A stretch of 5,059 bases of DNA from Pseudomonadota bacterium (GTDB lineage Bacteria > Pseudomonadota > Alphaproteobacteria > Rhizobiales > Xanthobacteraceae). Shown piece by piece: positions 1 through 5,059 of the stretch (within the stretch, counting starts at the first letter, position 1; each line of letters opens with the position of its first letter). The position numbers and the translations under genes were made by a program. Where the stretch lies: the NCBI GenBank assembly GCA_021823875.1, contig JAKAMD010000273.1:1-5059 (forward strand), read 5' to 3'. The notes below the pieces were generated by a model. It was given only the letters and a program-made list of their open reading frames with translations. It ran no database searches and had not been told where the DNA came from.

Positions 1-762
1 GCCATCCGGCCCGGCGGCCTGATCGAATTGGTCGGTGATGGTATTTGAACCGGGAATGCAGAGCGTGGCCGGCGTGACGAGGAACAGCTCTATGTCGCCA
101 GTGCCGCCGACCGTGTTGGATGTCTTGAGCGGATAGTACAGCGCGTTGCTCTTGAACCGATAGACGACCGGATCGACAAGATGCTTGTCCGCTGTCGCTT
201 CGACGGCGTCGAAAACGAAGAAACTGATCCCGCGCGCCACGTAATCCGCCACGACGGCTTCTTGTTTGGGATAGGCGGCGCTGCGCGGCCAGCCCTTGCG
301 GCGGAAATAATCGTTCACCCAGGCGCGGAATGCCGCGGCATCGCGGACCTTGATCACCGTGAGATCGTGTTCGCCCAGGCGCGCGCTGAGGCGGACCTCG
401 ATCTTCTCGGTGCGCAGATCGGAGCCTGGCCCTTTCGAATAGAATTTATGGGCGTAGCGCAAACCGTATTTGGCGACGATCGTCGCAAGATGCTGGAAGG
501 TCCCATGCGGCGCCAGGCTTACCGCCGGCTCGGAAGGAAATGGAATGAAGCGGATGATCGGCGTCCGCCGGCCGGCGCTGAGTTCGGTGCCGAGAATAAG
601 CACCTCTTCGCGATCGTTGTGAAGGATGATGGCTTTTTGCGCGCTTTCGCTGACGGTCACGCCGGCCGTCGTAACATAGACCATGCCCATGTCGGCGATT
701 GCCGCAGGCGCAAACAGCAATGATGCGAGCAGCCCAATCAGCACGCTAAAAAACCGAGGCAA
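1..762 (-). CDS. DUF2330-like exported protein, 3' part outside window
   Basis: Reading leftward from a TTG at 762-760 there are 254 open codons up to the window edge, with no stop. A strong Shine-Dalgarno (GGGGGAG, 776-770) sits 7 nt before the TTG. The N-terminus that this start gives is a good signal peptide: Arg3, then a hydrophobic stretch to about residue 20, and Ala-Ile-Ala at 21-23. The first in-frame ATG (codon 25) would remove it. Seen in the mature part: SESAQKAIILHN (38-49), VLILGTELSA (54-63), FIPFPSEP (72-79), and a later block with DYVARGISFFVF (173-184) and ALYYPLKTS (207-215). From memory this layout, an 'observed as data' region followed by Tyr-Val...Phe and a Tyr-Pro-Leu segment, resembles DUF2330, a family of secreted proteins of unknown function. 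It is probably periplasmic or surface-located. An in-frame GTG at 801 is a less likely start because it lacks the ribosome site. The opposite-strand reading frame here is a shadow. Confidence 0.8.
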   Translation of the reverse strand, partial: MPRFFSVLIGLLASLLFAPAAIADMGMVYVTTAGVTVSESAQKAIILHNDREEVLILGTELSAGRRTPIIRFIPFPSEPAVSLAPHGTFQHLATIVAKYGLRYAHKFYSKGPGSDLRTEKIEVRLSARLGEHDLTVIKVRDAAAFRAWVNDYFRRKGWPRSAAYPKQEAVVADYVARGISFFVFDAVEATADKHLVDPVVYRFKSNALYYPLKTSNTVGGTGDIELFLVTPATLCIPGSNTITDQFDQAAGPDG

Positions 763-822
763 TGTTGTTCTCCCCCAGGTTCGCCGCGGTCGCGTTCCCA
801 CTTTATGATCGCGTCGGTTGTT

Positions 823-836
823 TTGATGAGCTGCAA
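823..836. promoter_or_regulatory. Second FixK-like palindrome
   Basis: TTGATGAGCTGCAA matches the relaxed FixK pattern TTG(A/C)-N6-(T/G)CAA, with a perfect left half and one deviation (TGCAA) in the right half of the FNR consensus. Its centre is 55 bp from that of the site at 878-891. Relative to the start predicted near 844 for the leftward gene it lies just downstream, at about +14.5, where a bound regulator would block rather than activate. No -10 box is well placed for activation from this site in either direction. It may be a chance match. Confidence 0.3.
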
Positions 837-843
837 AAAGATT

Positions 844-891
844 TTGGCGAATTATGCGCTGCGGATGCCGCTCTCTTTTGACTCAGATCAA
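844..891 (-). promoter_or_regulatory. Predicted FixK/FNR-dependent promoter of the DUF2330-like gene
   Basis: Positions 878-891 read TTGACTCAGATCAA, which fits the FNR consensus TTGAT-N4-ATCAA at 9 of 10 positions and the rhizobial FixK form TTG(A/C)-N6-(T/G)CAA completely. On the minus strand a CATAAT hexamer lies at 856-851, five of six matches to TATAAT. That implies a start near 844 (an A) and puts the palindrome centre at about -40.5, the usual spacing for class II activation by CRP/FNR proteins. The leader would be about 82 nt. No -35 box is evident, as expected for such promoters. Binding is inferred, not shown. The site could also serve the rightward gene at 958, where the spacing is less tidy. 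Confidence 0.5.
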
Positions 892-957
892 TGAAGAAAA
901 GAATCTCATGAAATCTATTTTCATATTCGGTTCGTTCGATATTTGGGGGAGGCCGCT

Positions 958-1218
958 ATGCGGAAGACGATGCTTGTTCTGGTTGTCTGCGCTTTCTCGT
1001 CGATCACCGCAGCCAATGCCACAACGCGCATGAACGCTGCCGCGCCGAATGACCTTGCCGCTTACGCCACGTTGCAGCAGACAGCGGGTGGCAAGACAGT
1101 CTGCGTGACGAAGTGGGTCACGCAGTGGGTCACGAAGTGGGTGAATACGGCGAAGGGCCGCGTTCAACAGAGATTCCAAGTGAGGACGCCGACCGCTGTG
1201 TGCGGGGTTCGTGGCTAG
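958..1218 (+). CDS. Small secreted protein with Val-Thr-Lys/Gln-Trp repeat
   Basis: This encodes 86 residues and I do not recognise the family. The ATG at 958 is chosen because GGGGGAGG (945-952) lies 5 nt ahead of it; an in-frame TTG at 943 overlaps that site and is not a credible start. Residues 1-21 form a signal peptide (Arg2-Lys3, hydrophobic 5-18, Ala-Asn-Ala before the cut), so the mature protein is about 65 residues and exported. Its core is three tandem VT(K/Q)W units at 50-61. Read as a beta strand, Val/Lys/Gln fall on one face and Thr/Trp on the other. Cys49 and Cys82 bracket the repeat and most of the basic C-terminus, and could form a disulfide in the periplasm; Cys11 is in the signal. 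It is divergent from the DUF2330-like gene and shares its regulatory gap. A cell-envelope or peptide-like role is possible but unsupported. Confidence 0.7.
   Translation: MRKTMLVLVVCAFSSITAANATTRMNAAAPNDLAAYATLQQTAGGKTVCVTKWVTQWVTKWVNTAKGRVQQRFQVRTPTAVCGVRG
1105..1140 (+). repeat. Three 12-bp in-frame tandem units
   Basis: Three consecutive 12-bp units begin at 1105, 1117 and 1129. They differ only at base 3 (G or C) and base 7 (A or C). They encode Val-Thr-Lys-Trp, Val-Thr-Gln-Trp and Val-Thr-Lys-Trp, followed by a further Val. The unit length keeps the reading frame, so the copy number could vary without breaking the gene. Confidence 0.9.
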
Positions 1219-1271
1219 ACGGTCCCTGTGACCGGTCCTCTGTCTTAGTCAGCACGCAATTGAGCGGATAG

Positions 1272-1292
1272 CGCAGGACATGCCGTCCTGCG
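1272..1292. terminator. Possible 3'-end hairpin without T-tract
   Basis: CGCAGGAC pairs perfectly with GTCCTGCG around the loop ATGCC. It is the most stable short hairpin downstream of the rightward small gene. The bases after it (TTGTATCG) are not a run of T, so termination, if any, would be weak or Rho-assisted. Confidence 0.3.
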
Positions 1293-1417
1293 TTGTATCG
1301 GCCCTGCGGCTGCTCGCGGCGCGTGGCCGTCTTTTTCGCTGCGGCCGGCGAATGGCCGCATTGCGCCAAGATCGCGCACTGAGCGGCTGTTCGTCTTTGA
1401 AGCATGCGCGGCGGAGG

Positions 1418-1440
1418 CGGCCGGCCGACCGTGCCGGCCG
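1418..1440 (-). terminator. Possible 3'-end hairpin of the DUF3617-like gene
   Basis: CGGCCGG and CCGGCCG pair over 7 bp, all G/C, around a 9-nt loop, starting 10 bp beyond the stop codon of the leftward gene. No T-tract follows on the minus strand. It could be a Rho-assisted end or an mRNA-protecting structure. Confidence 0.3.
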
Positions 1441-1449
1441 TGCCGTGCG

Positions 1450-2004
1450 CTACTCTTTGCTGGCGTATTTCCCGCAATTGGCCGCGATCCATTGCCCATG
1501 CATGACGCGCTTCACGTGCATGGTGTGCCCGCCCTCGCTCATCGTCATGTTGATGGTACCGATCATGCTCACCGGATTGGGCGCTTCGAAATGGAAGCGT
1601 CCGCTGACGTGCTGACGCGGTCCCGTGCATTCCTCGCGCACATCCATCGAGGAAGCGGTGCGCGAGAGCACCGTCGGCTTGCATTCGAATCCGGGGCGTT
1701 GCTCCGTGGGATTGAAGCCGCGCTGCAGGCTCTTCTCGGTCACGCAGTATTTGTAGAGATGCGGCTTGCCGGCATTCCCCATGGCGTGGGCCATGGCGGC
1801 CTGGATGCGGGCGCGTTGTGCGGGCGGCATGTTGGCGAGCACATTGGGCGGAATGGCCGGCATCGGCGGCGCACCTTTGATCTCGCCGCTCGAGCTCATC
1901 TGCCAAAGGCCGGGTTTGACGTTGATGGCGGCAGGGCCGGCCGCGCTCGCGGTGGCAAAGCCGCAGACACAAAGACTGGTCAATAGGGCACGGGTAAACG
2001 GCAT
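1450..2004 (-). CDS. DUF3617-like periplasmic protein
   Basis: This encodes 184 residues. The ATG at 2004-2002 is chosen because GGTGGAG (2020-2014) precedes it by 9 nt and a signal peptide follows at once (Arg5, hydrophobic 7-18, Ala-rich cut near 20-22). An earlier in-frame ATG at 2085 overlaps the predicted -10 box and is rejected. After the signal comes KPGLW (30-34), typical of DUF3617, then a Met/Ala/Pro-rich helical segment (45-76), YCVTE (86-90), and Cys108, Cys126 and Cys177, ending in WIAANCGKY (172-180). Four mature cysteines could give two disulfides, consistent with a periplasmic location. DUF3617 members are small exported proteins without an assigned activity, so no function is proposed. 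The gene stands alone, with its own predicted promoter and leader hairpin. Confidence 0.85.
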   Translation of the reverse strand: MPFTRALLTSLCVCGFATASAAGPAAINVKPGLWQMSSSGEIKGAPPMPAIPPNVLANMPPAQRARIQAAMAHAMGNAGKPHLYKYCVTEKSLQRGFNPTEQRPGFECKPTVLSRTASSMDVREECTGPRQHVSGRFHFEAPNPVSMIGTINMTMSEGGHTMHVKRVMHGQWIAANCGKYASKE

Positions 2005-2039
2005 GGATGTTTGCTCCACCGTTGGTCCGTCGATCAACA

Positions 2040-2058
2040 AGCTGCCGGTTCGGCAGCT
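2040..2058 (-). other. Leader hairpin upstream of the DUF3617-like gene
   Basis: AGCTGCCG and CGGCAGCT form a perfect 8-bp stem with a 3-nt loop. In the minus-strand transcript the stem begins about 10 nt after the predicted start point and ends 35 nt before the ATG, leaving the ribosome site (2020-2014) free. It could be a 5' stabiliser. It could also be a weak terminator of read-through from the crotonase operon, but only TTGTTG follows it. Confidence 0.5.
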
Positions 2059-2068
2059 CACGCCCCCG

Positions 2069-2104
2069 TCCGGTATTATATTCATGATGCAACCGGGGCG
2101 TCTA
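2069..2104 (-). promoter_or_regulatory. Predicted sigma70-type promoter of the DUF3617-like gene
   Basis: The minus strand has a perfect TATAAT at 2080-2075. A partial -35 (TAGACG, 2104-2099, four of six matches to TTGACA) lies 18 bp upstream. Transcription would start near 2068-2069 and give a leader of about 65 nt before the ATG at 2004. It sits between the end of the crotonase gene and this gene, which argues for separate transcription. Confidence 0.55.
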
Positions 2105-2162
2105 CCGGAATGGTATTGCTCGTCCGCCCAAGGCAGAGGAGCGGCAGGTCACGGCGGCGCGT

Positions 2163-2909
2163 TCAGCGCTTCCGGTTCAGGAACGCGGCGAAGGCGGCCT
2201 GCGCCTCCGGCGAGCGCAACCGTTGCTTGAAGGCGTCTGCCTCGGCGTCGATGCGCTGAACGATCTCGTCCGGCGTGCCGCGCAAGAGGCGGCGCGAAGC
2301 CTTGACGCCCTCCGGCGGCAGCGCGGCGATGGCTTTCGCCGCGGTAAGCGCGCGCGCATCCACCTCCGCCGCCGGCACCACCACATTGACGATGCCGGCT
2401 TCGCGCGCCGCTTCGGCCGTGAGCGGCTCGCCCATCACCAGCATGGAAAAGGCGCGGGCGTGGCCCATCAGCCGCGGTACGATCAGGCTGGACGCCGCCT
2501 CCGGCACCAGCCCGAGCGCGGCGAACGGCGTTACCAGTTTCGCGTCCATTGCCGCGACCACATAATCGCAATGCAGCAGCATGGTGGTGCCGATGCCGAC
2601 CGCGGCGCCTTGCACAGCGGCGACCAGCGGCTTCTCGCAGCGCGCCAGCGCGTGAAGGAAGCGCAGCACCGGCGCGCCCAGCTCGCCGCTCTGGCTCGCG
2701 GCCACGAAATCGTTGATGTCGTTGCCGGCGCAGAAGGCGCCCGCGCTGCCGGCGATCATGAGGCAGCGCGTCTCGGCGCGCGCGCTGCCCTGTTCGATCG
2801 CCGCGGCCATGGCGTCGTACATCGCCTGTGTCAGCGCGTTCTTCTTGTCGGGCCGGTTCATCCGGATCGTGCGAATAGGGCCGTCGTCGGTAACAAGGAT
2901 GTCGGGCAT
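2163..2909 (-). CDS. Crotonase-family protein, enoyl-CoA isomerase/hydratase-like
   Basis: This encodes 248 residues from the ATG at 2909. A TTG two codons upstream (2915), 5 nt after GAGG, is an equally possible start; GAGG lies 11 nt before the ATG. It has the crotonase fold: NRPDKKNAL (18-26), the oxyanion-hole segment SAGAFCAGNDI (55-65), the second oxyanion segment GAAVGIG (101-107) and TPFAALGLVPEAASS (127-141). Length is normal for the family. Both catalytic glutamates of classical enoyl-CoA hydratase appear replaced (Thr109, Phe129), while Glu137 in the PEAASS block matches the single catalytic Glu of delta3,delta2-enoyl-CoA isomerases. The product is therefore more likely an isomerase, or a related crotonase, than a true hydratase. 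It acts in the cytoplasm on acyl-CoAs, and its upstream neighbour two genes away makes acyl-CoAs. Family assignment is secure; the exact reaction is inferred from motif alignment by eye. Confidence 0.88.
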   Translation of the reverse strand: MPDILVTDDGPIRTIRMNRPDKKNALTQAMYDAMAAAIEQGSARAETRCLMIAGSAGAFCAGNDINDFVAASQSGELGAPVLRFLHALARCEKPLVAAVQGAAVGIGTTMLLHCDYVVAAMDAKLVTPFAALGLVPEAASSLIVPRLMGHARAFSMLVMGEPLTAEAAREAGIVNVVVPAAEVDARALTAAKAIAALPPEGVKASRRLLRGTPDEIVQRIDAEADAFKQRLRSPEAQAAFAAFLNRKR

Positions 2910-2940
2910 GGCCAATTGCGCCTCGATGTACTCTGAAGTG

Positions 2941-3480
2941 TTATCGATTTAATAAGTCGCGTGTTATTCGTTGATCATACGCATTATTGGCTAGTAATTC
3001 ATAAGAATTTCTGTCTCCGGGCCGCATTGGAATCGATCGACGATTACCAATTGAATCTAACAATCCAAAATACGCGGAATAACTACCCGTATCTGGCCTA
3101 AGTGCGATGGCGACCCATGATGGAATCGCTTGCCATTCGCTAGCCAGATTGTGAACCTCCGCTAGCAGTAATTCCGTAATTTTGTCGGCCGTTAATCCCT
3201 TGCTCTTTAGTAGCCTATTCTGCGCATTTGGAATAAGCACTACATTGTACGACTCATTAATTTTCCCATCGGCACGCTGTTCATTTCGCGCTTTGACGCC
3301 TATGAAATAGGATTTTCCATGTCGCTTTGCGAGTAAATCGGCATACGGATAATTGGCGCGGATCTTGTTCAAGTTCTGCACGTCATTGAAACCAGCAGAG
3401 AGCAAGCACTCCTCCGCCAAGCTTTCACCTAAGAGGCCTAGCTTGGTAATTCTCTCGAGTGCAAGAAATTTGCTCGGCAC
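2941..3480 (-). CDS. Low-GC conserved-type hypothetical, PD-(D/E)XK nuclease-like N-terminus
   Basis: This encodes 179 residues from a GTG at 3480, with a weak ribosome site (GGGA, 3490-3487, 6 nt ahead). No upstream start is possible, since the synthetase stop is in the same phase at 3504. I cannot name a family. The N-terminal half has the shape of a PD-(D/E)XK fold: helix GLLGESLAEECLLSAGF (15-31) with Glu19 and Glu23/24, then Asp48 in YPYADLLA, then a strand ending YFIGVKARN (58-66). The usual (D/E)-x-K reads Gly61-Val62-Lys63, so one metal ligand may be absent. The C-terminal half (SWVAIALRPD, SAYFGLLDSIGNRRSIPM) matches nothing I know. There is no signal peptide or membrane segment, so it is cytoplasmic. 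GC is about 45% by hand count, far below both neighbours, which suggests recent acquisition. It lies 21 bp after the synthetase and 31 bp before the crotonase and is probably co-transcribed with them. A nucleic-acid role is inferred from fold only. Confidence 0.75.
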   Translation of the reverse strand: MPSKFLALERITKLGLLGESLAEECLLSAGFNDVQNLNKIRANYPYADLLAKRHGKSYFIGVKARNEQRADGKINESYNVVLIPNAQNRLLKSKGLTADKITELLLAEVHNLASEWQAIPSWVAIALRPDTGSYSAYFGLLDSIGNRRSIPMRPGDRNSYELLANNAYDQRITRDLLNR

Positions 3481-3501
3481 CTTGATTCCCGCGGGATGAA
3501 G

Positions 3502-5059
3502 TTACACTTCCTTCGCCATTTCCCTCAGCTTGAACTTCTGAATCTTCCCCGTGCTGGTCTTCGGCAGTTCGGTGAACACCACGTAACGCGGGCATTTGTA
3601 GCCGGCGAGATGCTGGCGGCACCACTGGATGAGTTCGTCGCTGGTCGCCTCCGCGCCCGGTTTCACTTCGACGAAGGCGCAGGGGGTTTCGCCCCATTTG
3701 TCGTCCGGTTTCGCCACCACCGCCGCGGCAGACACGGCGGGGTGCTTATACAAGGCGTCCTCCACCTCGATCGAGGAGATGTTCTCGCCGCCCGAGATGA
3801 TGATGTCCTTGGAGCGGTCCTTGAGCTGGATATAGCCGTCCGGATGCATCACGCCGAGATCGCCGGTGTGGAACCAGCCGCCCTTGAACGATTCTTCGGT
3901 CGATTTCTTGTTCTTGAGATACCCTTTCATCACCACATTGCCACGCATCATCACTTCGCCGAGCGTCTCGCCGTCGCGCGGCACCGGCTGCAGCGTCTCC
4001 GGATCGAGCACGTCGAGCGCCTCCAGCACCGGATAGCGCACGCCCTGGCGCGCCTTCTTCATCGCCTGCTCGGCGGACGTGAGCGCATCCCAATGGTCGT
4101 GCCATTCGTTCACCACCGCCGGGCCGTAGCATTCGGTCAGGCCATAGACATGGGTGACGTTGAAGCCGGCCTCCTTCATAGCGGCGAGCACCGCTTCCGG
4201 CGGCGGCGCCGCCGCAGTGACGAATTCGACCGTGTGCGGCAGCGGCTTCTTCTCGTGTTCCTGCGCATTGAGCAGCGTCGCCATCACGATCGGCGCGCCG
4301 CACAGATGCGTGACCTTGTGGGTGGCGATAGCGTCATACATCGCGGCCGCGCGCACCGCCCGCAGACAGACGTGGGTGCCGGACACGATCGACAGCGTCC
4401 ACGGGAAGCACCAGCCGTTGCAGTGGAACATGGGCAGCGTCCACAGATAGACCGGATGCCGGCCCATCTCGCAGGTCACCACATTGGCCATGGCCAAGAG
4501 ATGAGCGCCGCGGTGGTGATAGACCACGCCCTTGGGATCGCCGGTGGTGCCGCTGGTGTAATTGAGCGTGATGGCGTCCCATTCGTCGTTGGGCATGGCC
4601 CAGGCGAAATCGGGATCGCCCTCTTTGAGGAAGTCCTCGTATTCGATGGAGCCCAGCCGCTCGCCGGCGCCCTCGTATTCCGGATCGTCGTAGTCGATCA
4701 CCAGCGGCTTGGCTCTGCAGAGCGAGAGCGCCTCCTTCATCACCTTGGAAAATTCGCGGTCGGTGATCACCACCTTGGCCTCGGCATGGTCGAGCGAGAA
4801 GGCGATGATGGCGGCGTCGAGCCTTGTGTTGAGGGTGTTGAGCACGGCCTGGCACATCGGCACGCCGTAGTGGCATTCCAGCATGGCCGGGGTATTGGCG
4901 AGAAAGACCGACACCGAGTCGCCGCGCTTGATACCGCGCTTCGCCAGCGCCGAGCCGAGCCGGCGCGCGCGCGCATAGAACTCGGCGTAGGAGCGGCGCA
5001 GGGCCCCGTGGATAACGGCAGTGTGGCCGGGATGCACGGCGGCGGCGCGCGCCAGGAAG
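3502..5059 (-). CDS. Acyl-CoA synthetase (AMP-forming), 5' end outside window
   Basis: This is an ANL-superfamily ligase: carboxylate + ATP + CoA gives acyl-CoA + AMP + PPi, in the cytoplasm. The frame stays open to the right edge. The codon at 5037 is an internal GTG, and the seven codons before it (FLARAAA) continue the usual N-terminus, so some tens of residues are missing. Numbered from that GTG (511 residues to the stop): the ATP/phosphate loop YTSGTTGDPKG (160-170), FHCNGW (204-209), YGLTE (298-302), GWFHTGDL (387-394), the hinge region DRSKDIIISGGENIS (407-421) and PKTSTGKIQKF (492-502) with adenylation Lys498. All core motifs are intact. The type resembles medium-chain or 3-methylmercaptopropionate-CoA ligases (DmdB-like) and plant AAE-like ligases. 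The substrate cannot be told from sequence, so no gene symbol is given. It heads the visible part of the cluster that ends in the crotonase. Confidence 0.93.
   Translation of the reverse strand, partial: FLARAAAVHPGHTAVIHGALRRSYAEFYARARRLGSALAKRGIKRGDSVSVFLANTPAMLECHYGVPMCQAVLNTLNTRLDAAIIAFSLDHAEAKVVITDREFSKVMKEALSLCRAKPLVIDYDDPEYEGAGERLGSIEYEDFLKEGDPDFAWAMPNDEWDAITLNYTSGTTGDPKGVVYHHRGAHLLAMANVVTCEMGRHPVYLWTLPMFHCNGWCFPWTLSIVSGTHVCLRAVRAAAMYDAIATHKVTHLCGAPIVMATLLNAQEHEKKPLPHTVEFVTAAAPPPEAVLAAMKEAGFNVTHVYGLTECYGPAVVNEWHDHWDALTSAEQAMKKARQGVRYPVLEALDVLDPETLQPVPRDGETLGEVMMRGNVVMKGYLKNKKSTEESFKGGWFHTGDLGVMHPDGYIQLKDRSKDIIISGGENISSIEVEDALYKHPAVSAAAVVAKPDDKWGETPCAFVEVKPGAEATSDELIQWCRQHLAGYKCPRYVVFTELPKTSTGKIQKFKLREMAKEV

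Larger units (their letters stand above)
1219..1449. other. Convergent intergenic gap with GC-rich inverted repeats
   Basis: No credible gene lies between the stops of the rightward small gene and the leftward DUF3617-like gene. Reading frames that cross it run into the coding strands of neighbours and lack ribosome sites. Three perfect inverted repeats are visible: 1272-1279/1285-1292 (8 bp, 5-nt loop), 1340-1346/1354-1360 (7 bp, 7-nt loop) and 1418-1424/1434-1440 (7 bp, 9-nt loop). None is followed by a T-tract on either strand, so none is a textbook intrinsic terminator. The first lies 54 bp past the small gene's stop and the third 10 bp past the DUF3617-like stop, so they may still act as transcript-end structures. 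Confidence 0.6.

Noticed and set aside
181..723. Rightward 180-residue open frame
   Set aside because: It lies wholly opposite the DUF2330-like gene, which has a signal peptide, a ribosome site and family-like blocks. The rightward frame has none of these.
898..927. Sigma70 promoter for the small rightward gene (TATTTT at 916 or CATATT at 922)
   Set aside because: No -35 hexamer at 16-18 bp fits either hexamer. The TTGACT at 878 is too far upstream and is better explained as part of the FixK-like palindrome.
1340..1360. Intrinsic terminator from the TGCGGCC/GGCCGCA hairpin near a T-run
   Set aside because: The T-run (1332-1336) lies before the hairpin on the plus strand and is an A-run after it on the minus strand, the wrong arrangement for both directions.
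2005..2085. 27-residue N-terminal extension of the DUF3617-like protein from an ATG at 2085
   Set aside because: That ATG overlaps the predicted TATAAT box, and the extension would place 27 mostly polar residues before the signal peptide. The ATG at 2004 has a good ribosome site.
1130..2092. Leftward 320-residue open frame, the longest in the left half
   Set aside because: It is an off-frame reading of the DUF3617-like gene extended through the intergenic gap, with Arg/His-rich low-complexity sequence and no domain signal.
2934..3502. TGAAGT at 2934-2939 and 3497-3502 flanking the low-GC gene, as a possible target duplication
   Set aside because: A 6-bp match between two short flanks is expected by chance at roughly 15%, and there are no terminal inverted repeats or transposase.
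3746..4876. Several leftward frames of 180-185 residues inside the synthetase gene
   Set aside because: They are off-frame readings of a gene whose six core adenylation motifs are intact in one uninterrupted frame, and they give Arg-rich low-complexity proteins.

Overview
The window looks like chromosomal DNA from a high-GC alphaproteobacterium, most likely of the Rhizobiales (Bradyrhizobium/Xanthobacteraceae-like). This is inferred from codon use, protein style and TTG/GTG starts, not from a marker gene. It holds six protein-coding genes, two of them cut by the window edges. I see no rRNA, tRNA, CRISPR array or insertion sequence.

Left part (1-2004): three small exported proteins of unknown function. 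A DUF2330-like protein runs leftward off the edge from a TTG start at 762. An 86-residue secreted protein with a Thr/Trp tandem repeat runs rightward (958-1218). A DUF3617-like periplasmic protein runs leftward (1450-2004). The AT-rich divergent gap 763-957 carries two FixK/FNR-type 14-bp palindromes. One is centred 40.5 bp upstream of the start point implied by a CATAAT -10 box for the DUF2330-like gene. The convergent gap 1219-1449 holds no gene, only GC-rich inverted repeats. The DUF3617-like gene has a perfect TATAAT box followed by a strong hairpin in its predicted leader.

Right part (2163-5059): a tight leftward cluster, in transcription order an acyl-CoA synthetase (5' end outside the window), a PD-(D/E)XK-like hypothetical protein, and a crotonase-family protein. 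Gaps are 21 and 31 bp, so co-transcription is likely. The synthetase and crotonase fit one job: activating a carboxylic or fatty acid to its CoA thioester, then isomerising or hydrating the enoyl-CoA. The gene between them is an outlier, at about 45% GC by hand count against about 60-75% in sampled lines of its neighbours. It looks like a nuclease-fold cargo gene dropped into a catabolic operon. It is the most unusual item in the window, though I cannot show that it belongs to a defence or other named system.
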